64,000 bases of DNA from Hyalella azteca (lineage: Eukaryota > Arthropoda > Malacostraca > Amphipoda > Hyalellidae): assembly GCF_000764305.2 (NCBI RefSeq), contig NW_025944107.1, positions 186,001-250,000 on the forward strand, in the 5' to 3' direction. The stretch's first letter is position 1. Every line of letters starts with the position of its first letter. Below the pieces are notes generated by a model, which was not told the origin of the DNA, made no database searches, and worked only from the letters and a program-made list of their open reading frames with translations. The position numbers were made by a program, and so were the translations under genes. This document shows positions 12,853 through 24,666 of the stretch, one piece after another.

Positions 12853-13197
12853 TGTACGACTGACAGCAGCACGACTTACCAATTGAATGCGTCGCCAACT
12901 GTTCAATGCCACACAGAGAAACGTGTGTCTAATTTTCAGAATCTGCGTGTTAAATAACCTAAATTCAGGCTAAATATCACGATTAGGAAACTAGCTTCTG
13001 GGTATAAAAATGCCTTAATTTAGATTAAATTAGATTTTCCAGAAACTACGAAAAAGAAATTAGTAAAAATTTTTAATTTTTTAAGTTCGAGAAAAAAAAT
13101 CCAGCAAGTCTTTTTAACTTTGGCATAATTGAGCGTCAGTTTTGACTGAGTTGCCGGGCTGGTCCTGGGAAATTTTCTGAGTATTCGATGTAAGAAA

Positions 13198-13228
13198 AAT
13201 TCGTTACGCCTTTTCGGCGTAACGAATT
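13198..13228. repeat. Perfect 13-bp hairpin
   Basis: AATTCGTTACGCC, loop TTTTC, GGCGTAACGAATT. A perfect inverted repeat in otherwise plain sequence; function unknown. Confidence 0.85.
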
Positions 13229-13594
13229 AGCACTGCGTATACAGGCGATGTGGGCTTAAGCAGAGAAACTAAAGCTAAAAAATTTAATGAATGATAAAAC
13301 CTGGACCAAATGTTCTATTATTTGACATTCAGGAGAACTTTTAAGTGGTACTCTGATGATTGAACCTCAGAGTGATCAAAAAATTTTACGTGCTTAAAGA
13401 TACGATTACCGGCCGGGTCGATCGAACACTATACAAATTACGTACATGAGAGGTCATCGCTCAGACTATCAAATCAATTCAGAGTGCAAATTGAACTAAC
13501 AAATCAAAGCTATTAGTTTGAATGCACGATCACGCTACAATTTACGATCACCGTCCGATATTGAAGCGACTGAACTAACGTCTAACCAATATTC

Positions 13595-13655
13595 CTAGTA
13601 ATAGTAATAGTAATAATAATAGTAATAGTAGTAATAATAGTAATAGTAATAGCAA
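13595..13655 (+). repeat. (AGTAATAAT) microsatellite
   Basis: A run of AGTAATAGTAATAATAGTAA trinucleotide-type repeats, with no other signal. Confidence 0.85.
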
Positions 13656-13971
13656 CTGTGAACTTAATTAACATCAATTCCAAAGTTCTCATACAATAAT
13701 CCCAAATTTTCCAAGTTAAATAGGTTGAAGCGCTATGATATCCTCCAGCGTGTTATAAAAGCGTGCATTTTTTGCACTGGAGTAAACTTTGCACAAGCGA
13801 GACAAAAGTTAGAGTAGCATTTAGCCTCAACTTTTGCGAAAAACTTTCAAATTGCGCTCGTGAAGTCCCACCGCTTGCTGCTGCACTCGTGACATTTCAT
13901 ACGGCGACCGTTATTTATGCACGGTGATCATTACTTATACGATATGATTGAGTTTCACAATTGTTAGAAGC

Positions 13972-14172
13972 TATACGATAATCGTGCGTTACTCAATAAT
14001 CGTGCGTTGTTCAGTAATCGAGCGCTGTTCAACAATCGTGCGTTGTTAAATAATCATGTGTTGTTCAACAATCGTGCATGCGTTACTCGATTATCGTGCG
14101 TAACTCGATAATCGTGCGTTAGTTACGCTGCATGTAATCGTGAATTACTCAATAATCTAGCGTAACTCGATG
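13972..14172 (+). repeat. 16-18-bp repeat (AATAATCGTGCGTTRYTC)
   Basis: Ten or so degenerate copies of AATAATCGTGCGTTACTC, variably spaced. CG-rich relative to its flanks. Confidence 0.8.
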
Positions 14173-14179
14173 ACCGTAA

Positions 14180-15004
14180 ATTAGACGACTTTCGTAAATT
14201 TAGAGTGTTATATCAGCTAGTTAACTGTTCTATTTTTGCATGACTGATGCGTTGCCGACGCTTTCAAGTCCAGTTAAGAGTTCAAAATTGATGCAGTTAG
14301 TGGAACTTTTATTATGTAATTAAAATGACACTCATTACTTTTCTCTTGGTGAAATAATGTGAACCGTTCGAATAAATCAGTTTTAAGGAAAATTTAGTCT
14401 CTCAGGAACTCTTCATATTTTTTGAATTATTTCATTGTGCAATTGATTACTTGTTCTCAGAGTATTTTCCTATCTTGATGTACTCTATCCTTGCTTTCTT
14501 TACTCCAATGTCTTAGGGTTAAAAAAATTCTTATGTCCAGCGCAATGTAAAAATATTTAAAACACTCGGCATGATTTTTCCTACAATTACCTATTGACTT
14601 GCATTGACAACACGTTTTCTGGGCCCAGGGAAGAAAAGAGGGTTAGAACGATTTTAGAGCCGATGTTCCATACCAAAGTGTAGTCGACTTTAAAATTGTG
14701 ATCGAATATCAAGGCTGATTTTTTACATTTCTAAGCCACATCCTATATGACCGATTTTTAATGCATTTTTATACCGGGGTACAACTGTATCGAGAAAATA
14801 GCACAAGGGACAAAATTGGACGGTTGTAAATAAATGTTTGGAAAACTGCGACGACGTTACTGAGACTCGAGTAAAAATGAGAATACAGAAAAACTAACTA
14901 AAAATTTTCACTGCTTACCCGATTATCGAAATTTTATAGTACCGATTCACCAATAGGATGATTGTAGGAATGTATTTCCGGCAAGCTTAGGTGTATTTAA
15001 TTTG
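14180..15004. other. No gene seen
   Basis: AT-rich; nothing recognisable. Confidence 0.55.
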
Positions 15005-15139
15005 CTATTCTAAGCTTAGTTAGCTCCTAAGAGACTTAGGTCAGAACATAGCTAACTGCATAGAAGGTTTATAGGTAGGGGCCTAGTTAACTCTTACAGG
15101 GGAATGTAGTTCGGAGTTTAGTTCACCTTGGAAGTTAGA

Positions 15140-15665
15140 TCTCAGTTTGCATCGTAAGAGGCTTATAGGTTGGAGATTAGTTTACTCATAAAGGGGTTTA
15201 TACGTTAGAGCTTAGTTTACTCCTATAGGGGCTTATACGTTAGAGCTTAGTTTACTCCTATAGGGGCTTATACTTTAGAGCTTAGTTTATTCCTATAGGG
15301 GCTTATACGTTAGAGCTTAGTTTACTCCTATAGGGCTTATACGTTAGAGCTTAGTTTACTCCTAAATTGGCTTATACGTTAGAGCTTAGTTTACTCCTAA
15401 ATTGGCTTATACGTTAGAGCTTAGTTTACTCCTAAAGGGGCTTAAACGTTAGAGCTTAGTTTACTCCTAAAGGGGCTTAAACGTTAGATATTAATTTACT
15501 CCCATAGGGGCTTAGATGTTAGAGCTTAGTTTACTCCTATTGAGGCTTAGATGTTAGAGCTTAGTTTACTCCTAAAGGGGCTTAGACGTTGGAGCTTAGT
15601 TTAGAACATGAGAGTCTTATAGGTTGGAGGTTAGTTTATTCCTACAGGGGCTTATAGGTTGGAGT
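15140..15665 (+). repeat. ~35-bp minisatellite (TTAGAGCTTAGTTTACTCCT)
   Basis: About 14 copies of TTAGAGCTTAGTTTACTCCT then ATAGGGGCTTATACG. Decayed units extend left to about 15005. Homogeneous in the middle and divergent at the edges. Confidence 0.95.
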
Positions 15666-15743
15666 TGATTTCTACAAAAGCAACTCGTATTCGACATAGT
15701 TTCAACGCCATTTGCCTGTAGGGCTGTCTCTGTACAGCACCAG

Positions 15744-16037
15744 GGGCCATACTGTCAAAACTCGCTAAGTTAACGTAAGTACTTACGCTCTAATTTCTTG
15801 TCTATGATTGGTGGATTTTACTCGAAAGGCCGTCAATGATTGGCTGATGAACTTACGATTTCTTAACTTTTTAACGCATTTTCTCATTTATGGAAAAAAT
15901 GCACTATTGTGCTCGCCATGTCCGTCTGTCTGTCCGTCTGTCCGTCCGTATCCTCAAGTTTTCGTCGACGAGAAAATGCGCTCTCTGTCACTCACTGCAG
16001 TGAGTACTGAGTTATATTTTTGAAAGTATATGGTCCC
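15744..16037. mobile_element. GGGCC-family inverted-repeat element split by a GTCCGTC-family insertion
   Basis: The left part (15744-15872) begins GGGCCATACTGTC and follows the family up to CTTAACTTTTT. The right end resumes at 16021 as GAAAGTATATGGTCCCTGG. Between them lies a complete copy of the GTCCGTCTGTCC-core element (about 15866-16020). The host element therefore predates the insertion. Confidence 0.7.
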
Positions 16038-16399
16038 TGGAACACAATTGCTGGTGGCGCGACTCGGGCACTTTACTGGCTGCTTTATGCTGTTGTGTCG
16101 CGGGGCATCGGATGTGCCAGTTACTTGAAGAGAAAGCAAGCCGGCTTTCAAGATTAGAGTATTTTTCCCTTGCAAATGTAATTATTAAGGCGTTGTGGTT
16201 TATAACTTCAATTCTAACGAATTTGAAGGTCACAATGTCGTTTCATGTTAATTTGTTATGATTATTTGATTTTGACCATAGCCATCAAGTTTATCCAATG
16301 CAATTGAGCAATTGTTTTCAATGCATAACTCTCTTGACTCGAAGAAAATTCAAGCGATTAATAAGTGAGGAAAAATACGGTGAATGAAAACTTAAGGAA

Positions 16400-17036
16400 A
16401 AATCATACGGTGGCGAACTGATGTGAGGAGAAGTCTCACGAAGGTAAATTGATGTGAGGGGAGTCTCACGAAGGTAAACTGATGTGAAGGAAAGTCTCAC
16501 GAAGGTAAACTGATGTGAGGGAAAGTCTCACGAAGGTAAACTGATGTGAGGGAAAGTCTCACGAAGGTAAACTGATGTGAGGGAAAGTCTCACGACGGTC
16601 AACTGATGTGAGGAAAAGTCCCACGACGGTCAACTGATGTGAGGAAAAGTCTCACGACGGCCAACTGATGTGAGGAAAAGTCTCACGACGGCCAACTGAT
16701 ATGACGAAAAGTCTCACGACGGCCAACTGATATGAGGAAAAGTCTCACGACGATCAACTGAAATGAGGAAAAGTCTCACGACGTCCAACTGATATGAGGA
16801 AAAGTCTCACGACGGCCAACTGATACGAGGAAAAGTCTCACGACGGTCAACTGAAATGAGGAAAAGTCTCACGATGGTCAACTGATATGAGGAAAAGTCT
16901 CACAATGACGAACTGATATGAGGAAAAGTCTCACGATGACGAACTGATATGAGGAAAAGTCTCACGACGGCCAACTGATATGAGGAAAAGTCTCACGACG
17001 GCCAACTGATATGAGGAAAAGTCTCACGACGGCCAA
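16400..17036 (+). repeat. ~31-bp minisatellite (GAGGAAAAGTCTCACGACGG)
   Basis: About 20 units of CAACTGATATGAGGAAAAGTC then TCACGACGGC, starting as GAAGGTAAACTGATGTGAGG variants. It abuts the next array with no unique DNA between. Confidence 0.95.
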
Positions 17037-17450
17037 AGACAACGTAAACACCACGTAGAAGATGACGTAAACACCACGTAGAAGATGACGTAAACACTAC
17101 GTCGAAGACAACGTAAACACCACGTAGAAGATAACGTAAACACCATGTCGAAGACAACGTAAACACCGCGTAGAAGACAACGTAAACACCACGTAGAAGA
17201 CAACGTAAACGCCACGTCGAAGACAACGTAAACACCACGTAGAAGATGACGTAAACACCACGTCGAAGACAACGTAAACACCACGTAGAAGACAACGTAA
17301 ACACCACGTCGAAGACACCGTAAACACCACGTAGAAGATGGCGTAAACACCACTTCGATGACGGTGTAAATACCACGTCAAAGACGGCGTAAACACCACG
17401 TCGAAGACGGCGTAAACACCACGTCGAAGACAACGTAAACACCACGATAA
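17037..17450 (+). repeat. 23-bp minisatellite (GTAAACACCACGTAGAAGAC)
   Basis: About 18 units of GTAAACACCACGTAGAAGAC then AAC, alternating ACGTAGAAG and ACGTCGAAG. The three - strand open frames over it arise because 23 is not a multiple of three. Confidence 0.95.
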
Positions 17451-18559
17451 AGAAGTCTTAAGCCGTGTTCGTGAGACGTGTTAAAAATAAACGATAAAGA
17501 CGTTAGTAAGCAGTGTTCTCAAGAAGTTGCAAGTGTCTTTCCTTTAACATTACTGGGCCGCTGCCGCATGCAAATATAATGCTGGGCGAGAGTGGAAGCC
17601 GGATTAATGCAACGAGGTCTGAAAAATTGTCTTTGTGCTGAATGCATAGTTGCGTTTGTTGGCTATTTCTATTCTTGTATTTTTTTCGTGTGTGAGGTTA
17701 ACATATATATAATATACTTACAGCTTGGATTCTCACTACAAGCAAGTCAAAATTTTTAGAAACGTCATGGAAAAGAAGTTTTTTCTATGAACAAAGTAAA
17801 AAAAAAAACAAAGCCTTGTTTTGCAACAAAGATTCCACACCAGAGTAAAGTAAATTAATTTGTCCCTTTAAAACGTAAAAAATTATACTTACTGCCTTTC
17901 CCATTACATACGAGTACTCAGTACAAGCATGATTTTGTACATACGCTGGCATCAATCAGTCCCGGTTTTTCATACTCCACTACTTAAGGAAAAGCTTGAC
18001 TTGGACGATTTTAATTAATTTTTCTTTGTTTGGATGCAAACGAGATGAAATCCTAGTGCGAACATTCATGCAGGATCGCCACTCTGCCCTGCGTACAGAG
18101 AATGACAATTTACATGTTTTATTGATTACGTTTTCCTGAAGGCAACAAATTCAAGGTTGAAATAACTGCCCAAATCCGTTAATTAATCTGAAGGTTGGAT
18201 ACTTTCTTTTACACTCCGTAAGCAGTTACATGGAAGTCCTGCTTGGCGAAAATTCCTGCGACTTCTTTCGTATTTGTCTTCAAAGCCTAGCCCTCTGAGC
18301 GATCTAATCCCGCCTCATTTGTTAAAGAATTGATGCCAGCTGTTGCATTCTACGTATCAAGGGCGAGTTTCGCTGTTGTTTGGATTTTAGTTGGTATTGT
18401 GTCAATAATATATACGTATGCGATAAAGTCGTTTACTCAGGTAGTTTATCCATTTTTATTTCACTGAATGTGTTTATCCTTTCTCGCATGATTTGCGTAT
18501 ATATATATAGTTAAACATTTTTAACAATGTGGCTTTAATTATTGCACCATCATCCTATC
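17451..18559. other. No gene seen
   Basis: AT-rich spacer inside the minisatellite cluster, without recognisable elements. Confidence 0.55.
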
Positions 18560-18670
18560 TGCCGCAGAGTACGAAGTCTGCTTACTGCCGCAATTAGTGA
18601 AGAATTCGGAACTCCGTCAGCCAATCACTGGCGGCTTGTCGAGCAAAACCCAGCAATCACAAACGAGATA
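18560..18670. mobile_element. Diverged relative of the GGGCC-family element
   Basis: The stretch CTCCGTCAGCCAATCACTGG, followed by CGAGCAAAACCCAGCAATCAC and AACGAGATACCGG, lines up with the CATCAGCCAATCATTGACGG...AAGCAAAATCCACCAATCATAG...ACAAG core of the GGGCC family at perhaps 70-75% identity by eye. Its right end runs directly into the GGCCGCTA minisatellite. Confidence 0.5.
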
Positions 18671-19085
18671 CCGGCCGCTATGTGTAGAAGGCCACTATGT
18701 GTACTTAGGCCGCTACGTGTTTAAGGCCACTATGAGTTGTTAGGCCGCTACGTGAACTAAGGCCACTGTGTGTACATAGGCTGCTACGTGTACCTGGCCG
18801 CTACGTGTATTTAGGTCGCTACGAGTATTTAGGCCACTATGTTTACTTAGGCCGCTACGTGTACTTAGGCCGCTACGTTTACTTGGCCGCTACGTGTATT
18901 TAGGCCGCTACGAGTATTTAGACCACTACTTGTACTTAGGCCGCTACGTGTATCTAGGCCACTACGTGTACTTAGGCCGCTACGTGTACCTAGGCCACTA
19001 CGTGTACTTGGACGCTACGTGTATTTAGGCCGCTACGAGTATTTAGGTCACTATGTTCACTTAGGCTGCTCCGTGTAGTTAAGCA
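18665..19085 (+). repeat. ~20-bp minisatellite (GGCCGCTACGTGTACTTAGG)
   Basis: About 20 units of GGCCGCTACGTGTACTTA/GTATTTA. Shares its first unit with the end of the diverged GGGCC-type element, suggesting the array grew from that element's end. Confidence 0.9.
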
Positions 19086-19274
19086 TGTTCGTGAGACCCA
19101 AGGGTCCATTTGACGTATCAACATGGCGCAGCACTCCAGCTTACTAATGCTGCACGACCATTAAGCCATTTAACCTGCAGTTTCTCTGTCTGTTCACGGT
19201 CTGCCATTCCAATCTGGCACTACAATTTAGCCTACCAAAATACCCTTGCCATTTGACCATCTAACCTGACCTGT

Positions 19275-19737
19275 ATGTTGGCCTCACAGTCATGTTGCTC
19301 TGGCCTCACAATCATGTTGCTCTGGCCTCACAATCTGTTGCTCTGGCCTCACAATCTGTTGCTCTGGCCTCACAATCTGTTGCTCTGGCCTCAAAATCTG
19401 TTGCTCTGGCCTCACAATCATGTTGCTCTGGCCTCACAATCATGTTGCTCTGGCCTCACAATCTCTTGCTCTGGCCTCACAATCTGTTGCTCTGGCCTCA
19501 CAATCATGTTGCTCTGGCCTCACAATCTGTTGCTCTGGCCTCACGATCTGTTGCTCTGGCCTCACAATTCGTTGCTCTGGCCTCACAATCTGTTGCTATG
19601 GCCTCACAATTCGTTGCTCTGGCCTCACAATCCGTTGCTCTGGCCTCACAATCTGTTGATATGGCCTCACAATCTGTTGCTCTGGCCTCACAATCTGTTG
19701 CTCTGGCCTCACAAACTGTTGCTCTGGCTTCACAAAA
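19275..19737 (+). repeat. 21-bp minisatellite (TTGCTCTGGCCTCACAATCT)
   Basis: About 22 units of TTGCTCTGGCCTCACAATCT plus G, with a 20-bp variant containing ATCATG. Because 21 is a multiple of three it produces heptapeptide-repeat frames (LLWPHNL), which I treat as spurious. Confidence 0.95.
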
Positions 19738-20017
19738 ATCTCATTGGCTTGTCAATGTAACAGTAAACATAGCCCCTAAACAAAACCCATTTCTAGCCTC
19801 ACCATTTTCCTATTGATTCTTTCCTCACCATTCGACCATCCAATCTGGCTGTACAATATACCTCACTATTTTCGGTCATCTATAATCTGCCTGCACTATT
19901 TGGCCTCAGCATTCAGCATTTAATTCTGGATAACCTTTAGCCTTCCATTCCTTTTTTGATACAGCGGCCAATGGTGCAATGAAGGCCATTATGTGCCCGT
20001 TTGGGCTAGCTTGGCCT

Positions 20018-20192
20018 ACACTCATATAAATGAGTGAGGCTTTGTCTAAATAGTGACGCACTATTTGTGCCTGTTTGGGGCATTGCGGCCCGTTTTGGGT
20101 CCTTAAAAGGACGTATCTGTGCTACATGTAGAAAGTGGGTCACTCTTTGGACTACATGACTCGTTTATTTTCCTGAGTGTACAATTTCGCAC
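20018..20192. mobile_element. ACACTCAG-family short element, copy 3
   Basis: ACACTCATATAAATGAGTGA, TTTGTCTAAATAGTGACGCA, GTGCTACATGTAGAAAGTGG, GTCACTCTTTGGACTACATG and TTTTCCTGAGTGTAC occur in family order. Confidence 0.65.
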
Positions 20193-20449
20193 CATTTGTG
20201 CCGCCGCTACAAAGATACGAATAATTTGAATTTTTCATGCGGTTTTAACATATTCAACATAACAACATAATATATTGAGATCAAATCTATTTTCGTGAAC
20301 GTATTTAGCGTATTACGATAATAATGATAGGTCCCATGGATGAATTCTAAAAACAGCAATTATTGTTGGATACGAATTTTGAAATAATGAAAAGTTTTAG
20401 AATAATACAAGATATTTTAGTGAGTTCAGTTTGCTAAACGGCGCAGAAG

Positions 20450-20690
20450 CTCGTTTGTGCTGCAGTCCCGTGTACTGGATTTTGCAGTGCCGTGTGCTGG
20501 GCACTGCAGTCCCGTGTACTGGATTTGGCAGTGCCGTGTACTGGATTTTTCAGTGCCGTGTGCTAGGTCATGCAGTATCGTATGCTGGACTGCAGTGCCG
20601 TGTTCGTGCTGGGCACTGCACTACCTTTTGCTGAGTTTGGCTGTGCTGTGTGCTTGCCACTGCAGGGCCGTGTGTAGTGCAAAGGCAGAA
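20450..20690 (+). repeat. Imperfect repeat (GCAGTGCCGTGTRCTGGA)
   Basis: About nine degenerate units of GCAGTGCCGTGTACTGGATTT or ...GCTGGGCACT. Confidence 0.85.
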
Positions 20691-22679
20691 GGCAGTGCTA
20701 TTTGACTGAGAACTGCACTGCATGCAGTTCCAAGAGTTTTGGCAGCCACCACGCCCTCATAACATGCACTCCGCAGATGAATATTATACACGCACGAAAT
20801 AACCAGATTTCGGTTCTCCTTTTCATATTCTCGAGTATTTCTTGGAAAAATGGATGCCGTTTTAGCTTGAATAGCTAAGGCAAATTTAATCAAACAGTGC
20901 AGTGGTTTCTATTTTTTATTAGCTTATAGAAAAAGTCTATGCTACCACGTCCTTTTAATATCTTTTTGATTGTTAATCAATGAACACATGGTTAGTGTAA
21001 AATTTTATTATTTAAGTACCTCGTTGTTCATTTCCGGATGGACAAATTTTAGCTGCTTGGCGGTCACGCCTGTTTTGGAAATATAACAATAGTTTGAAGA
21101 CTAAATCTTGATATCTCACTCCATATCTGAAAGAAGAGAAGATAAAATCAAATTAATCAGATTAATTGATCTCATTAATACAAAATCTTTTGGTTTCGGT
21201 GGTTCAGTTTAAAGGTTAGTTGATGAAACATGTCAGCTCGTAAATTTATTCACCCTGGAATAATTCCTAATTAAATTCAACGATTATTCATCATGTCGAA
21301 TTCCAGGATTTATAAATACCCTTTTTTAGTCGTCACCCGCGACTAGATGGAGTCTTATATGGTCAGAAAACTTGGCAAAACTTCATGGTAAAAACTCTTT
21401 CCTCATGATAGGAACTTATTCGTCATGATAAAAACTTGCTTCTAGTGATACAAAGTTGTTCCTTTCAATCTGTGACGAAATCTTGATTTTTAATGGACCA
21501 CGTAGACGATATGTTACATATCGTTCATTATACAGTGAGAATATAGAGATATTCTGCATTAGAATATATGATAGAATAGAACGACAGAGTATTCTATTGC
21601 TGTGAGAATATAGATCGAGGTATTCTGCAGAATATTGAACAGAATAGAATAATATATAGCAGTCTACTTATGAGAGAGTATAGAGGCTCCATTAAGGTTT
21701 TAGCCTATTTTCATTTTCTCACTTGCAAGCTTTAACCGGCTTTTTCTACATAAATTAATATAATAATTATGAATTGTGTGAAATATTTGTCGTCATCATT
21801 ATTAAATATAACGAGATCAGTTATTTCATTGCTTCCTTTCATTATAAAATGAAATATATAGTATTACAACTTTGCACGACAGGTGTGACGTCACGCAGGG
21901 TATGAGGCAAGGCACAATTAGCTTACGGATGATAGAATGATACTGAAATAGTGAATGATTGTTAGTGGAAGATAGCGGGAAAATGAGGCTCCTGAATGGA
22001 TCATTCTCTTGTGTGGATCGCTAATGCGCTTTACTGACGTCCTTTGCATTATTAAAGGGAATTGCTTTCTCTGTTCATGAATTCCACAGGATGTCATTAC
22101 TGTATTCACATGCCTGATAATGCCATGATTATTTAAACCTTAATTGAGAGCAATTAGATACTCTGGAAATTTTTACGTAATAGATCAACTGTAAGCATTG
22201 TATAACATACAATGTATTGCATTACATGCGATGCTTACCATTGTATACATTATGTTTTGCCAGATTGTATGAATAGTTCAGTTTTGTTATGGGTTTCTCA
22301 ATTCTCGCTAAAAAAACAAACTTTAGAAACATTGTTGCATGCAATAAAAATCGTTACATAATTGTTGTTTAATTGCAAGTATCGCAATGCTATAATGCTT
22401 ACAGGTAAAAATTATAAAACCAATATTTTTCTTGCACAGTCTCATAATAGATCTAAAATATCAGAGTTAAATGTTCGTATCAAGTCAGAAAATCGATTCT
22501 GAAACATTTCAACAATAGGGTTCATTTCAGGAGGAACGACAGTATTGCATTTAATTAAACTCTTCTAAAATTAAACATGTATGGACGTTTCCTTACATGT
22601 TTACCAAACTTTTCTTTTGCTCAGCTTGTGAACGCGATCTTTTCATATGACGCTATTCACAAAATTTATAGTCAATATA

Positions 22680-22760
22680 TCATGATTATCATTATTATTG
22701 CTATTATTATTAATATTATTACTATTATTATTATTGTTATTATTATTATTATTATTATGT
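22680..22760 (+). repeat. (ATT)n microsatellite
   Basis: ATTATTATTGCTATTATTAT and similar, about 80 bp. Confidence 0.85.
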
Positions 22761-24564
22761 TCAATTTCGATGTAGTTGCTTCAACGACTGATCATGAACA
22801 CATTTGTCCCGTAGCCAATTTTACATATATGTTCGGTAATAAATTTGTAATTTTTTTCAGGTTTCAAAGGCTGGCAGTGGCGTTACGACCACACAATCGT
22901 ACGTATGAAGATGCCTACGCGATGGATTCTTAGTTTCAGTTTGGATATCAATTAAACGACATGTTATGTTGATTTTAGTGAGCGTTGCACGAGTGATTTC
23001 ACTAGAAAACATGACCGATATTAGAAATTCATGACTGATTATAAAATAGTAGTAAAGGTGCAAGGATTTCAAAGTGATAGAAATTAGTAACATATACAGA
23101 TGCTATATTTATTTGCACGGATTATTAAAACGTGTTATGGTGAAATTGACGAGATTAATCATGCGTGGTTGCAAAGTGTGTTTATCATGTCAGAGTCGGT
23201 GGAAACTTGGCTCTCTCAGGTTATTTTAATTAAATTTCTTTGTGTCAAGGGAGCTTAGTGCTCCTAATTATATACTACTTTCTTATTCAAGGACTGAGAA
23301 TAAAAAAACTTGTTAAGCACGCTTGGTGAAGCCCTTCAGCTGCTTGAAGGCTAAAATAAACATAGATCTGCCTCGTTTAACATAATAACATAATAATAAC
23401 ATAATAATAAGCCTCGTTAAACATATGAACTTAAAAGCATCGTATCAAGGTAAAAATCGGCACTTGAATGCACGTGATAATAATACATTTCAAAATTACC
23501 ATTGTGGTTGTAAAGAATTATTAAAATTGATGTAAATTGCGATAAAAACTGTCGTGTTTATAAAGAATTATAAGAAGTTAGTTTAGAAGAAAAAGTGATC
23601 CGAACTTCACCCATGATCAGTGTACTCCATGAACATAGTAACGATAATATTAACATGTAGTTTGGGCGAAACGGGATGAAATTACATGCAATTAAGCTGT
23701 AATAAATGCTTAGCTCTGATATCACTAAAGGTATTTATATTCTTTTTGAGCAGGTAATCACTTTAGAAATTAGATTTATTAAGTGATTTGAACGGATTTA
23801 AGTGCAGTCTGATATTAATGGGAAGATTAACAGTAGTTTCCCCTACGACAGTGAAAAGGAAAACTGTGTTTTGGTGAAATCTGTGATTGAAAATATTGGA
23901 TAATTATGCTTTTAATGAGCAACGACTCATCAGACATCGTATTCATTTTTCCATCATTTTGACGGCACCTGGAAAGCGTGAAAACGGTGCCATAAATTGG
24001 ACATTCCACAGTTTTCACTAGCCACATTTGTGTACTGAATTTGTTGTGAACAAGCAAAACAAATTAAAACTTCATATTCACATGAAAAATTCTTCCTGCG
24101 TAGGCAACGATTCATCCCGCTGTTCAAACCCCAAGTGAAGATTTCTACCAACCCTGGAGCCACTTATGCTAACAGCAACCTAATCTAACCTCACCCAAAC
24201 CAACCTTAACATCGAACAACGTATTCAGTCTAATAAAGATTCAGACATGTTATTAACATTTATTAAAGAACTTTATCACAACTTCTCTTTCTTCATGTCA
24301 TACTATACTCAATTTGTCTGTTGCTTAGATACAGCAACGTCAATTTTGCACGGCAATTAATGACACGAGTCGACATAGCGACAACTTACAATCGTGGTTG
24401 AGTCCCAACTCAGCCTTTTCGTAAATTTTCTTCAGTTCCTCAACGAATTTTTTTGTTTCAAACTTTATTTCACGATTTAAGTGAGCAAACAGATTTTTAT
24501 GCTGTGTAAACAGTACAGGACCATGTAACTTTTTAGTGCAAAAATGCCTTTCATTTAAACGACC

Positions 24565-24666
24565 TCCATGTATTAGTTATCATCATATTAATCTCTAATT
24601 AATCGTCGGTAAAAGACCTCCTTGTATTAGTTATTAATCTTTTAATTTCTAATTAATCGTCGGTAG
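24565..24666 (+). repeat. Two-copy ~50-bp tandem duplication
   Basis: GACCTCCATGTATTAGTTAT...CTAATTAATCGTCGGTA is repeated once with a few changes. Confidence 0.8.

Noticed and set aside
13198..13228. Rho-independent terminator
   Set aside because: Good hairpin, but no bacterial gene context and no T-run after the stem.
16993..17445. Cys/Val/Phe-rich - strand proteins
   Set aside because: Produced by the 23-bp array in three frames at once.
19275..19816. Heptapeptide-repeat proteins (LLWPHNL)
   Set aside because: A 21-bp unit necessarily keeps one frame; two frames are equally open and both contain little but repeat.
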